Both the position numbers and the translations under genes were made by a program. The notes under the pieces were generated by a model. That model had not been told where the DNA came from. It saw nothing but the letters and a program-made list of their open reading frames with translations, and searched no databases. Below are positions 22,869-34,542 of a DNA stretch of 64,000 nt, piece by piece; position 1 is the stretch's first letter, and every line of letters begins with the position of its first letter. The DNA is from Tenrec ecaudatus (Eukaryota > Chordata > Mammalia > Afrosoricida > Tenrecidae), in the NCBI RefSeq assembly GCF_050624435.1, contig NC_134530.1, positions 143,074,721 to 143,138,720 of the forward strand. The letters are read 5' to 3'.

Positions 22869-23480
22869 TGTGTTAGACAGGGTTCTCTAGAAACAAAACC
22901 AGGACATTTATGATATGATATCTATCCATATCTGATATGGATAGATATATACAGCCCAAAGGAATATAACAGTCAATTAGTCCACACAGAAGTACAGAGA
23001 GCTCAGTTCAACTCACTTCCGTGGAACAGTTAATATACTGGAAGTCCTTCAGCTCACGAGGGCTGCTGGGTCCAAGATCAAGGAAGCAGACAACTGAGTC
23101 TTCCCTAAAGCAATTCAGGCAGTCTCAGCTCAGGAGCTTAGCAAAGCAGGCCTGGATGGGATACCAAACTCAATCAATGCAAGACAAGAGCCTTAATTCC
23201 AAGCAATATATGCACCAGCAGTGTCAAGAAGCAGGTCTCTAATGAACCTCAAGCTCTAGTGACACGATCCCTAGATTGACTGTCCCACAGGTAGTGTAGC
23301 TCACAAGTTGAGGCAGAGAACTAGGTAAAGCGGCTGCACACTGGTCCAATCACCAGAGAGGAAGAGAGAGAAGGGTGGGGCCTTCCAAGCCATTACCCAT
23401 TTGCTGTCCAATCAAACTGCAACCTTATTAATCCCATATATTCCTATTGGCCAGGTTGGCACAATAAACCTACTATCACA
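22869..23480 (-). mobile_element. LTR fossil, class III-like, second subfamily
   Basis: A unit of about 612 bp begins tgtgttagacagggttctct and ends ctactatcaca. It is longer than, and differs inside from, the other LTRs of the window, though it shares the first about 20 bases. No clear target duplication is seen. It is a fossil inside an old L1. Confidence 0.65.
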
Positions 23481-24327
23481 TTTTACCACAACTATCCAAA
23501 AGATAAATTATCTAGAAATAAATCTTACCAGAGAAGTGAAAGACTTATTTATATAAAGAACACTATAAAACATTTCTACAAGAAACTAAAAAGAGATTTA
23601 CATAAATATAAGAATGTTTCATGACTTTGGATAGAAAGACTAAATCTAGTGAAAATGTCAATATTACCAAACACTTTATAAATTGAATGCAATTCCAGTC
23701 CAAAACCCAGAAAAATTCTTCTAAGAAATGGAAAAACTAATTATCAAATGTATATGGAAAGGGGTGGTGGGAACAGGAATAATAAAACACTATTTTAAAA
23801 AAAAGAGAGATTTGGAGGGCTTTCATGTCCAGATTTAAAAACCTATTATTGGTACAACGATAGACATGAAGGCCAATAGATTAGAATTGAGAACCCAGAA
23901 ATACAAAGAAGTACCTATAGATTCCTGATTTTTGTTTGATAAAGGACTAAAACACATTAAGTGAAGGCAGAGATAGCCTTTTCAATAAATGATGCTGGAG
24001 AAACTGGGCTTCCACTGGCAAAAGATTGAACCCAGACCTCACACCATGTATAACAAAGTAATTCAAGATGAATTAAAGTCCTAAGGTAAACCCTAGAATC
24101 ATAAAAAACATCAATGAAAAAATAGGGGCAACTTAAGGATCCTCACACGAGGTTTAAATACACTACCAAACACAATGGAAAAATCTCATACTAGAGAATA
24201 CAAGATAGAGGACTAGGACCTTCTAAATATGTGATATTTGTACACGTCAAAAACTTCATCAGTAGAGTTAAAAGAGAGTCCAAAGATTGGGAAAATAAAT
24301 TTAGCACTGATATATCAGATAAAAGGG

Positions 24328-26183
24328 CTAATTTTTCTTAATAAATTTATGTACAAAAATTGAGCCTGCATAGGGACTGGCCTGTGCATGGGCAGGGGCC
24401 TGGTGAGCTCTGTACATGGGACTAGGAGAAGGGGCTGTCTTCATAGAAACAATAACGGGAGCTATAGCCCCCCCCTGATTAAAAAGACACAAAAATAGAT
24501 GTCTTTGAGGTGAATGGGGAGCCTGGGCTGACGGGTGTCACTGGATCTACAGGTGCTGGGCCTTAAAGGCACCGGGTCTCCTGAGTTGGTAGTGCACTGA
24601 CGGGGAGACTCGAGGGTCACTGTAGACGTGTCAACTAGCCTGGCATCAGCACGGGGCTGTGTAGAGGCCATAGTGGACGCTGTCCGAGCGGTCGCAGAGG
24701 GTGGACGGCTGGTACCTGGGGTTTCCCCCGCTCTGCCACGAGCAAAATCACCTAGGCCCAGTGGCCGCTGCGGGAAGTCCACACCTACTGAACCACAGAG
24801 GCAGGAAGTCGGCTCAGATGGAGGAACACGGGGATCCAGGGAATCTCGGTACTGTCAACTTTGGGGTACTTTGCATTTTCTGCCAACATCGGTCACGCAC
24901 TGGGCGTTCTCCGACTCCAGCTCTTCTTCCTTGTGCAAAAGGCTGGAACCATCCCGCAGAGACACCTGGCGCCCACCAAATGCTTCCTTGGGGGATGGGC
25001 AGGGGCAGGTCACCCCCAAACCTCTAAGGTCGTGGATACCCACAGGCCCGGCACCGGAGGCAACTGTTCAACTGGCCCACAAACAGGACCCCAATCTTGC
25101 TGTCCTCTCGCTGCGGGGACCGCTTCCTGGTGAGGTTGGCGAGGTCGCCATGCCTTAACGCAGAGCCCCTTCGCTGCCCGGTGGGGTGGTAAGCGAGCAT
25201 CCCGCCCAGAGGCAGCCGCTCCATGGGGAGCTTCAGGAATTCTTGGGCATTCTGCTGGCTGGAGGACAGCTCAGAATCGATTGGTGCCACAGGGTACCAA
25301 TAACATCGGCACAGGCTTTGGGGAGCTCTTGGCCTTGGTCCCCCAGAAGTCCAGGATGGCCGATTGCTGCTCAGACACTATAGCAGGAGGATGACCCACG
25401 GGACCAGAGCCAGGAGCGTGTGATGAGTCATCCTGGCTCCAGAGCAGAAAGGCTCCAAGGACTGGTCAGATACCACACGTAAGGGACCATGAGAGGTTGG
25501 GCTCTGTTCCTATGCTGAGTAGGGTGGGCCCAGGAAGGCCCTTTAGGCGTGGAGAGAGGTGCTGCGTCTCAAAGTGGATGGCTCAGTGCCGCCTCAGCTC
25601 TGGCACCAAGGTGCCCTCCCATGGCAATCCCCATTGGGCACAAGTCCCCACTGCTCACAGACTGGGAACGAGGTGAGGTTGGTCCTGGATGAGAAAGGCA
25701 GAGCCAGGGCTGGTGGTGGTGAGAGGGACAGGAGAACCCCACTATCCCTGCCCAAAGGGGGCCTCTGGAAAGAAAGCCTGAGGCTCCTCCCTGCCCCAGC
25801 TCCAATTTCTTGAGTCGCTCCTCAGGCAGACCAGGTCGGGAGACAGGTTGTATCATAGAATTTGGCCCAGGGGGTGGGTTGTGCCTCTCCTTGCTGCCTG
25901 TGCCAGGTGGGGGTGGGGTGGGGCCAGTGGTAACTTGGATCCCACCAGGGGCTGAACATTAACAGGTAGCTCTCGGATTCTGTCGAGGTGGTGCTCAGAG
26001 GCCTGGGCATTGTGGACACCTCACCTGTATCTGTCCCCTGGAAAGATGGAGGGAGACCAAGACCCCAGCTCAAGGCCACCCCCCTACCCTCATGCTGTCC
26101 CCCCTCCCCACCTCTCCCCTATGAACTGGGCTGCAGCTTTAGCCTCAGCTGCCACCCAGTGCCAGGCCTAATAGACTAATTTT
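24328..26183 (-). pseudogene. USP21: USP21 processed pseudogene
   Basis: A GC-rich island of about 1.84 kb (24336-26175) sits inside an AT-rich L1 and is flanked by ctaatttt at 24328-24335 and 26176-26183. On the minus strand, pieces of ubiquitin-specific protease 21 appear in order: PGLPEERLKKLELG and SVSSGDLCPMGIAMGGH (about 25835-25600), NAQEFLKLPMERL (about 25251), REDSKI and VGQLNSCLRCRACGY (about 25105-25030), VSLRD and KEEELESENA (about 24980-24890), MDFPQRPLGLGDFA (24782), SVHYGLYTA (near 24670). No introns remain. It is non-functional: several frameshifts and stops, a deletion removing the catalytic-Cys box (GNTCFLN), and Leu where the catalytic His of GHYTA should be. The 3' end (left) resembles a gtacataaatttatt polyadenylation region. 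USP21 is a deubiquitinase; this copy should make nothing. Confidence 0.9.
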
Positions 26184-26289
26184 AAAACCTACAGAAAACC
26201 ACAACACTTTAATAATAAAAATACAAATAACCCAATATGAAAAATGGGCACAAAACATGAATAGACAATTTCCTAAAGATGACATCTAG

Positions 26290-26717
26290 CTGGCTGTGTT
26301 AGACCAGGCTGACCAGAGAAACAAATTCAGTGACAGTCATATGTGTAAGAGAGAGTTTTATATCAAGAAATGATTGTATATCAAGAACACATCCCAGCCC
26401 AGTACAGATCAAGTCCATAAGTCCCTCCTCAGACTCGCGCAGCCTTGTGCAATGATGCAGAATGCAGGAAGATCACTGGCTGTGGGTGCTGAGTCTTGTG
26501 GATCCAATGACCATGGAAGCATCACAAGGCTCTGGAAGGTTTCAGCCTCCAGGTTCACCAACAGGAAGGTGAAGCAGAGAAGGGGAGGTTCCCAGGACCC
26601 TCTTTAGGAGGAGGTCACAGCCACAGGGAGGCACCATCAGGCTGTGACCTGATTGACAGGTTACACTCCATCCCTACATTTCAAGTTTACACGGAATTAT
26701 GTAACTACCACATTGGC
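26290..26717 (-). mobile_element. Solo LTR fossil, class III-like
   Basis: The LTR occupies 26295-26712 (begins tgtgttagaccaggctgacc, ends gtaactaccaca). The flanking pentamers are ctggc (26290-26294) and ttggc (26713-26717), a near-perfect 5-bp duplication. L1 sequence resumes directly after it. Confidence 0.8.
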
Positions 26718-27480
26718 CAACAATCATATGAAGAAATATTCAAGGTCATTAGAAATAAGCGAAACATAAACTAAAGCAAAAATGAAATACCACCTCACAC
26801 GCACACTCTTAGCAAAATAAAAAAAAATAACTCTAATAATAAATGCTGGTTAGGATGTGTAGAGATGGATGCTCATCCATTGCTGGTGGGATGGTACACC
26901 ACCATGGACAACAGTATGGAGCTTCTTAAAGCAAGCACAAATGTTCTATGATCCTGCACTCTCCCTACTTGGTAGATACTATAAAGACATAAACAACATG
27001 ACGTGAACTGACATACACACATTTATGCTTATTGCAGCGATTTATATGACAGCAAAAAGATGGAAACGATAAACAAAACTCCGACTCTAGAGGAATATAT
27101 AAACAACGCTGGTACTTTCATACAATGGAAGATTAGACATCCTTGAAAAAACATGATAAGTCTGACAACCACCTTAAGACATAGGAAAAATTAGAGAACA
27201 CGATGCTTAGCAAAGTTGGTCCATCTTATGGAGATAAATATTTTATGACACCATTATTACAAATGAAAAGTAAAAGGAAAATGGTTTTCACATCAAAGGA
27301 TAAGACTTTTAAGATTATGATAAGGCCAGGGCCAGAGGTGGGGAGAGGAAAGAGTGGGAAGAGACAAGAACTTAAGAGGGGAAAGAGGATGGAAAATACA
27401 AAAGGACCACATTTGGAGGAGGGTGTAATGGGATTCTGTTACTGATTTGATTGGATGAGACGGCCTTTGCAACTATATAC

Positions 27481-28507
27481 AACACATTTTTCTTTGTATT
27501 ACATCGCACAAACAACAGGGAGACCCTAGGTTCTCCAAGGCTGGAATCTTTACAGAAGCAGATTGTCACATTGTTTTCTCATGGTGCAGATGGTAGCTCC
27601 AGCCTTTGATCTTTTGGTTAATAGCCATTGCCCCACCGGCACTCTTAAACCCATGGCGGAGCTGGTCAAGGAGGAAGAGCATGCCAAACTCTTGGTGTTT
27701 ATGGGACAAAGAAAGTAAGGTGACAAACCTGACTGAGAAAGGGAAGTAAGTGCAGGGCTTTAAACGCAGACGCGGGATTCTTGGGGGTGTGGGCATTAGG
27801 ACAGTCCAAGTGCCAAGTGCTCTTCCTCCCCAGGATGTCCTGTGAGGAGGAAGTGGCAAGTACAGTATGCGTTGAAATGCATCTCCACTCCCTTTCTCAA
27901 ACATCATGTAGGAGGGTGGGATTAGAAAGGAAGCAAGACTCTCTTATGGCTGCCTTAGCTCTCTTCTGTGTGCCTGACTTCTGAGAGTCTGCTTGCCTTT
28001 AGAATAGTATGCTTACGCAGATTTTCTCCTTGGACGCTGCTTTCAGTTTTATGAGGCTATTACCAGACTTAATTATGGGATTGCAAATGTGCCCAGAGGT
28101 TCCCTTTGATGAACAAGTCAGACAAATCCAAATTGTTGCCATCTGAAACTCTTTCTAACTTATAGACTCCCCCTCAAATAGCTGTCACAGGCTCTTCCCA
28201 AATACTCCTTTTCCATAAGGAGGACCTCAGTGGGACCCTGATCCCAGAGACATAAAGGACTCACTCCCCACTGAATGCAAACTCCTCCCTAGAATCCAGG
28301 CAAAGCCATCCTACAGATACCTGCTAGCCTGCCGGAGGACCTGTGCAAAGTGCAGAGCTATGAAGAAGATTTGAGCAATGTGCCGTGTCACCATGTATGC
28401 ATTCTAGTCACTGTCCCTACTCACAGCTATCATAACTGCCTTCCGCCTTTGAATTATGTGCTGTCAAAAAATACTGAATATGCCATACCCTGAAAGAAGT
28501 ACAGCAA
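27481..28507. other. Unassigned intergenic sequence
   Basis: No exon or repeat family is recognised. The open frames (up to 113 codons on the minus strand) have no recognisable similarity. Confidence 0.45.
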
Positions 28508-28790
28508 GACTCCTCATTAGAAACGAAGGTGGGACTTCATCTCACGTGCTTTGGACAAGTTCGCAGGTGAGACCAGTCCCTGAAGAAGGACATCAGGCTT
28601 GGTAGAGTAGAGGTTCAGCGGAAAAGAGGAGGACCTTCGACAAAAAGGATTGACCTGTGACTGCAACAGGGGCTCAAAGAGAGCCACAGTAGTGAGGATG
28701 GCCCAGGACTGGGCAGGTTCCATCCTGTTGTGTAATGGGTCTCTATGAGTCAGAACTGGCTCCAACTAACAGCAGCAGCAACAACTATCA
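28508..28790 (+). mobile_element. RTE LINE 3' end, sense
   Basis: The tail end of the RTE ORF and 3' UTR is present: tttggacaagttcgcaggtg, ctgaagaaggacatcaggct, gaggatggcccaggactggg, then agcagcagcaacaac. It is 5'-truncated. Confidence 0.82.
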
Positions 28791-28964
28791 CCTTTACATC
28801 TATTTGTCAGGCTCAGAGATTTCTCTTCTAGATTAACTTTTTTACATAATGGCCTTTTCAGCCCCACGTTCTCCATAAAATTTCCACCCTTCCATGCCCT
28901 TCCATTAGAGGAAGGAGAGAAGGAAAAGGGACTTGACATTGACTGAGCACATTCCAGATGTCAG

Positions 28965-29085
28965 AGAAAAGCATTACATGTACTTACTCAATCCCCAGAA
29001 ACACCCTCTATCCCTATTTTATGGATGACTAAGCAGGCGTTAATGTGGGATACAGAAAGATTTCTCCCAAGTTGTCTCCCCAAAT
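28965..29085 (-). repeat. MIR fragment, antisense
   Basis: The region tgactgagcacattccagat to ttttatggatgactaagcag matches inverted MIR. Confidence 0.6.
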
Positions 29086-29189
29086 ACATGCCAAACATAG
29101 CTGCTTGCTACACGTGGCAGATGACTGTACACTAGGAGGTCAACGAAAGCAGGTCAGAGGTTACTCTCCCTAAGGGTTATCAGTCATCT

Positions 29190-29660
29190 AGAGCAATCAG
29201 ACTGTATAGTTTGTCCCACCTAAGTAGGGCCCACTCCCTTCTGATGAGGATCGTAGATTGTTTCCCTGAAGGAGCCCAGGGAAGTCAAGCACACTTGAGG
29301 GTGACCAAGGTTAGGCTTCCATATTGAATTTGGGGCCTCCCACCTTGTCACATGTTTACCCCTAATCCCTCCCCTTCCTATAGCATGTACGCCCCTAGCT
29401 CATCCCCTTCCTGTCACGCTTACACCTATTGTACAGACCCTTCCTGTAACGTGGGTGGTTATCTGCGATCATGCCCCCTAAGTATATATAGGCCTTGGCC
29501 AGAAATAGAGACTCCTCCTGCCCTCTGTGCCCACGCTGTGAGATCACAGCCATCCAGAAGGTGAGCATGCTACCATGAATTGTGTCTGCTATGGTTTAAC
29601 CATATGATTGTGCTTACTGAACCCGTGATAATGTGAGGGGCTGGATTCCCCCCATGTTAA
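29190..29660 (+). mobile_element. Possible LTR fossil of a different family
   Basis: A pyrimidine-rich stretch with repeated ccccttcct units leads to a TATA-like box (aagtatatataggcc near 29480) and a polypurine-poor downstream part, an arrangement like the U3/R region of some LTRs. Ends and target duplication are not identified. It could instead be a chance promoter-like sequence. No internal viral region is seen. Confidence 0.3.
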
Positions 29661-30324
29661 GATCACTTCGACAACATTTCCAAAGTCTTTAATGAATGAG
29701 AAACAGAACGAAGATGTCAAACTCTGAGTTTGGAGGGGTTGGGGTGGAGGGGGGCGATGGGCTCATTCCCCTCTCCTCACACCGTTAAATGGGTCTTCTT
29801 CCCTAATCTCTCCTCAGCCCCTTCTCCTCTTCCCTCCCTCCTTCCTTCCTCCCATGTTTTATGGTGGTGACACATGCCATCGCCAGGAAAGACTCGTACA
29901 GAGAGCTCTGCATATTTATATCAAAGGAGCCTGACCTCGTTCCCATAAGGGAGGAAGGTGCTGGAGGAAGTGACATGCTGAAGGATGAGTAAGAATCAAC
30001 TCGGCAGCAAGGCAGGGCTGCGGGGAGGAGACTCGGGCCGAGAGAGCAGCAGTGGGAGAGGCCTCGAAGTAGAAGAGGCTGCGTGTTGAAGACAGAAAAG
30101 TGCTGAAGACGGAAAAGTGCTGAAGAAAATGAGGGACAACGGGCAGTTGAAGGTCGGAGACCAAGAACCAGGGCTTGTCCCCCAGGGAAAGGAGGCTGGA
30201 CTGTACCACATCCTCCCCGGAACCTCCAAGGAAGAGGACTATCTTGGATTTTTCCAGAGAAAACACTTTTTTTCCCTTTAGAGCATTGTTTTGGAGGGAG
30301 GGCACTGTGGGCATTTTCTATCCC
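29661..30324. other. Unassigned intergenic sequence
   Basis: Purine-rich and pyrimidine-rich runs occur (ccctccctccttccttcctcc near 29831). No gene or family is recognised. Confidence 0.45.
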
Positions 30325-30640
30325 TCCTCTGTCAGTGTTTCATACTGAGGTGGCATTGGGGCCGCTGTGACATTGGAAACTCTACCAGTAGTATTTCAAA
30401 TACTAGTCGGGTCACCCATGGAGCTTCCAGACTAAGACAGACTAGGAAGAAAGACCTGGTGGTGGTCTACTTGGAAAAAAAAAATTAGCCAGTGAAAGCC
30501 TTATGGATGCCAACAGAACATGAACTCTCTTGCTTTGGATTAGTCAGCAGGAGGGATCATTGTCTCCAGGAGGAAATCCGGCTTGGTGAAACAGAGGGCC
30601 AACAGCGGTGTGGGCCAGCCTTGGTGAGCTGAATTGCATG
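30325..30640 (+). mobile_element. RTE LINE 5' UTR fragment, sense
   Basis: The sequence ggtggcattggggccgctgt, gtatttcaaatactagtcgg, gactaagacagactaggaag follows the order of the RTE 5' UTR also seen at 18550 and 56690. Confidence 0.65.
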
Positions 30641-30962
30641 CGTGGTGGCCCCACACTTGCTGGTGATTGTGAGACAGTCACAGGCAGACTGTGTTGCAGT
30701 CTGTTGGCCATGCGTTGTGGTGGACTTGATGACCACTGACATTTTGGACAGGAGAATTCTTTGCAGCAGATTGGTCTGTACTCTGTTTCCACCAGGTATC
30801 AGAGAGCAGCAGCCCCAGTCTAGGCTCTATGACAACCCAGACCATCCCTACATATTTCTGAAAACTCCTGAGAGTGGTACTACCTGCTATTGAAAACCCC
30901 TGCTACTGGAGTACTGAAGTTGGCACCAACTTCATGAGAATGTGCCCGCCCCCACCATGTAA
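30641..30962. other. Unassigned sequence
   Basis: It may continue the preceding RTE 5' region, but similarity is lost by eye. Confidence 0.4.
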
Positions 30963-31050
30963 CAGGAGTCCGGTGGTACAATGGTTAAGCTAGCAAGCTA
31001 GGAGTCAGCACTGATTCCAGGGCACTCAATAAAAAGCAGCATCCAGACTC
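30963..31050 (+). repeat. AfroSINE fragment, sense
   Basis: Only the head remains, starting aggagtccggtggtacaatg. Confidence 0.65.
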
Positions 31051-31330
31051 CTCTTTCAGTAGATGAGAGAATGACGTGGAAGCCCCACCCGACCTCCTCC
31101 AGATTCAGCTGGGAGGAGAGTCCAATTCCACCCCAGCCCCAAACCCATTGCTACAATGGGGGTGGTCAGATACGCCTTCAACTTCCACCCCTCTTTACCC
31201 TATTCAGACACCAACCTTCGCTCTCACAGCACCCCGATTCTCTGCTGGGCTCCATAATCCATCACAGTCGCTACACGGAACTCACAGACAAGTTAACAGG
31301 TTACCACAAACCAGGATCAGAAAACATTAG

Positions 31331-32441
31331 CGTCTCTGTTCCGTGGCATCGTGAAGGCGATCAGCTGCTTCACCATGAAACTAAACATCTCCTTCCCTGC
31401 TGCCAGAAACTCGTTGACATGGACGATGAATGCAAACTTCACATCTTTTATGAGAAGCGAATGGCCCCAGAAGTGGCCGCTGAGCTGCTGGGTGATGAGT
31501 GGAAGAGCTATGTTGTCCTTATCAGTGGTGGGAATGACAAGCAAGGTTTTCCCATGAAGCAAGGCCTCTTGACCCACGGCCAAGTCCTCCTGCTGCTGAG
31601 TAAGGGGTGCTCCTGCTACAGACCAACATGAACTGGGGAGAGGAAGAGCAGATCTCTCCGGGGCTGCATTGTGGAGGCCAATCTGAGCTTTCTCAACTTG
31701 GCTATTATAAAAAAGGGGGAGAAAGATATCCCAGAGCTCACTAATACAACTGTGCCTTGTCGCCTGCAGCCCAAAATCGCCAGCAGAACCCACAAACTCT
31801 TCAATCGCTCTAAAGAAGATGACGGTCATCAGTGTGTTGTGAGGAAGCCCCTCAACAAAGAAGGGAAGACACCCAGGACCAAAGTGCCCAAGATCCAGCG
31901 TCTTGTGACTCTGTGCGTCCCGCAGCACAGGCGCGGGCGCATTGGCCTGAAGAAGCAGCGCACCAAGAAAAACCGGAAGGAGACCATCAAATAGGCCAAG
32001 CCTTTGGCCAAGAGAATGAAGGAGGCCAAAGAGAAACGCCAGCATTAGATAGCCAAGAGACGAGGCTGTCCTCACGGAGGGCTTCCACCCCTAAGTCTGA
32101 GTCCAGTCAGAAATAAACTAGAGCCACAGAATAATAATAATATACGAATGATGAAGGGTTCACGGGGTGGGGGGAAGTGGGGAGGGAGGGGCAAAATGAG
32201 CAGCAGATATTAAGGGCTCAAGTAGAAGGCAAATGTTTTGAGAATGATGATGGCAACAAATGTACATAATGTTCTTGACACAACGGATGGATGGGTGGAT
32301 TGTGCTACGAATTGTATGAGCCCCCAATGAAATGATTTAAAAATTAAAAAATAAACTAGAGCCTCGAATAAATAAATAAATCTATTAAAAAAGAGAAAGA
32401 AAGAAGGAAAGGAAAGAAAACATTAGAAAAGAAAAAAAAAA
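31331..32441 (+). pseudogene. RPS6: RPS6 processed pseudogene (40S ribosomal protein S6)
   Basis: An intronless copy of RPS6 mRNA. The remnant 5' UTR (ttccgtggcatcgtgaaggc) leads to the ATG at 31375 (MKLNISFPA), and similarity runs to the normal terminal SESSQK and stop at 32114-32116. Recognisable blocks are [63 protein letters not shown] and KKQRTKK. A frameshift follows codon 9 or so, another lies near 32066, and in-frame stops occur at about 31629, 31992 and 32046. The copy is therefore dead. An L1 tail is inserted just after the stop codon (32126-32348), and the A-rich tail continues to 32441. The functional gene makes the 40S protein phosphorylated by S6 kinase. Confidence 0.95.
32111..32363 (+). 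mobile_element. L1 3' tail inserted in the RPS6 pseudogene, with 15-bp target duplication
   Basis: The insertion (32126-32348, about 223 bp) ends gagcccccaatgaaatgatt plus A-rich tail and matches the young L1 3' UTR. Direct repeats aaataaactagagcc flank it at 32111-32125 and 32349-32363, the first of which contains the pseudogene stop codon. It therefore post-dates the RPS6 retroposition. Confidence 0.93.
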
Positions 32442-32463
32442 AGAAAACATTAGGGATACAGCC

Positions 32464-33972
32464 TATGGTCCAGCAGCCAGCTCTCAGTCACGACGTCCCT
32501 GGAGCCCTGCCTCACAGTAGTCTCGTGGTCTCTGGTCTCGTCAGCCTGAGTCCTCTGCCTCACCAGGCACACCAGTGGCTCTGCTCGCTGGATGGTCCCT
32601 GCTTTGAAAGGACTCTCAGACACACAGGAATGGCAAAACTGACTGATAGCCTCTCTCAGTGCTTCACCCGCCCGATGCGCATGTTCCCACCCAATCATTT
32701 GGTAGGAGGTCTAGAGAAATGGACAGAAGAGCCCATTAAAGCTATTTCCCTTCGCCACGTGGGACACTCCTTTGACCTCTGGCATTCACCTCCATGACAC
32801 ACTGGGAACATTTCGAACTCTAGGAGGTGACGGTGTGCTGAGTCCCTACTACGTGCCAGAGATGGGAACACAGATGTCATAGGACACAGCCCTGTGCTCA
32901 CGTGGCTCGAGACGACTCACCTCACTGTGCAGCTCAGGCAGCTGATCCGAGGAGGCTGGGACAGGGGAAGGCACCAGTAGAGGCGGTGAAGGAAGAGGTA
33001 ACATGACCCTCTGTGCAAGAAGGTCAGGGAGGAAGGGCATTCCCGGCAGAGAGGACAGCAGCTCACCCACAGACATGGAGACATCCAGCAGCTGGCAAGC
33101 ATGGGAGGCCATTCATAACTTGATATTGTTGACGCATGAAGTTCAAGGTGTGGCCGGTGGACAGGTTAGCGAGGAAGGCCACCGCAGATCACCACAGGCC
33201 TCAGATGCCATGTCAGCACTGGGAGAGCTGCAAAGTACCCCCAACTGTCACCCTGAAGGGATAACATCTGAATGGCGTCGTTGAGAATATTCTGGAGAGC
33301 GAGATAGATAAGGTTACTCCAGTGTGGTTCACGTTTCTCACTAGCCGTGCGCTCCTCTGTGTGCCTTGGGGGGTTTGAAGCTTTCTTCTCATGGCCTCCT
33401 CTCATTTCCCAGCAACCTTCCTGCGCTGTCATTGGCAGACCGGGAAGAGCACTCGTCTGCAGGAGCCAGGTGCTCAGCTGTGTGCACTTGTGAGCCCGTC
33501 ATCACCATCGGCGAACCGGCACCCTGAAAGTCGTCGCATGGCCTCTGCTAATCGTTTGGCCCTACCCTTCACCCTCTCCCGGGTAACCCCTGATCTGCTT
33601 TCTGTCACTACAGATCGCGTTTTCATCCTCTAAATCGTATATAAATGGAATATTATGGTACATGTGACTCCCTCTCCCAACTTCTGTCACCAGGCATGAT
33701 TATTTTGAGATTTACCTATCAATAATTCAAAATGTCTAACCTTTGAGGGATGTCTCAACAAAAAGATTAGGTAGGAGCACAAGAGTCCTTGTCTGGGCCA
33801 CAAAAGAGACTGCTTGGGGATAAAACGATGGGACACACGAAGGGATTTCAAAACACTTCTGGGAAATTGGAACTGAAAGTTAGCAGATTTTTTCCGTGTG
33901 CATCCTGAAGCCTTCCCATAGATGCTAGGCCACTAAGAATTGCCCCAGTTGATAAGAGATGACGGCCTTAGC
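32464..33972. other. Unassigned intergenic sequence
   Basis: It holds no recognised gene. The part at about 33735-33930 (gggatgtctcaacaaaaaga, then cactaagaattgccccagtt) has the feel of an old DNA transposon, but no family is certain. Confidence 0.45.
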
Positions 33973-34156
33973 TCTAAGAGTCGCGATGGCGTAGTGGTAA
34001 CGTGTTGGCCTGCTACCTGCAAGGTCAGCAGTGTGAAACCACCAGTCACCCCTTGGGTGAAAGACATGGCTGTCCACTCCCCTAAAAGTTAGTCTCCGAA
34101 ACCCACCAGGGCAGTTCTACCGTGTCCCATCGACATCGGCGGGGTGGCGGTGAGCC
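33973..34156 (+). repeat. AfroSINE, sense
   Basis: It is full length, with gtagtggtaacgtgttggcc and ctgcaaggtcagcagtgtga boxes. It abuts an LTR at 34160. Confidence 0.82.
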
Positions 34157-34159
34157 GAG

Positions 34160-34542
34160 GCCTTAGCTCTCTAGCGCTGCTGAAACAGACACGCCCGAAG
34201 GGGGTGGTTTTAACACCTGTGTTTTCTCACAGTTTGCAACCCGCTGGAAGTCCGAATGCAGGGTGCCAGCTCGAGGAGGCTCTTTCTCTGTCATCTCTGG
34301 AAGGTGACCCTTCTTTGTTCCTCGGCTCCCTGTCACCTTCACGGAGAGTGCCGTCTCTCACCCTCCACCCCCGATCTTCTTGCTACTTCTTAGTCGGCTC
34401 TTTTCTATCTCAAAGAAGACTGGCTCACGGCACATGTTACACGAATACAACCTCATGAGGAAAGAAACCCCATTCCCAAATTGTACCAGAACCACAGGTC
34501 AAGGGCACAGGCTTTAGGGAGCACACAATTCAACCCATAACA
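34160..34542 (-). mobile_element. LTR fossil, MLT1-like (MaLR)
   Basis: On the minus strand it begins tgttatgggttgaattgtgt, the typical start of MLT1-type MaLR LTRs. Near its other end it has tttctcacagtttgcaaccc and agctctctagcgctgctgaa (plus strand). It is a solo LTR of about 380 bp with no internal region. It is an old fossil of a family active early in placental mammals. Confidence 0.65.

Larger units (their letters stand above)
22340..27480 (+). mobile_element. Old L1 (late ORF2 and 3' region), sense, split by three insertions
   Basis: L1-type sequence is seen at about 22340-22868, 23481-24335, 26176-26294 and 26713-27480, in consistent order and orientation. Recognisable phrases include caatattaccaaacacttta, aactgggcttccactggcaa, aaatgggcacaaaacatgaa, ccattgctggtgggatggta and, near the end, aaatattttatgacaccatt. 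The breaks are an LTR (22869-23480), a USP21 pseudogene (24336-26175) and a second LTR (26295-26712). Frames are decayed. It is an ancient mammalian L1, older than everything inserted into it. Confidence 0.85.
31319..32453 (-). repeat. Target-site duplication bracketing the RPS6 pseudogene
   Basis: Identical 12-bp repeats agaaaacattag at 31319-31330 and 32442-32453 bracket the RPS6 copy and its A-rich tail. A third copy of the motif at about 32415-32426 lies within the A-rich tail. This is the hallmark of L1-mediated retroposition; strand is nominal. Confidence 0.9.

Noticed and set aside
24365-26170. GC-rich block as a second CpG-island promoter or novel gene
   Set aside because: It reads as an ordered, broken USP21 retrocopy with flanking direct repeats.
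31317-32075. 252-codon minus-strand open frame
   Set aside because: It is the antisense shadow of the RPS6 pseudogene.
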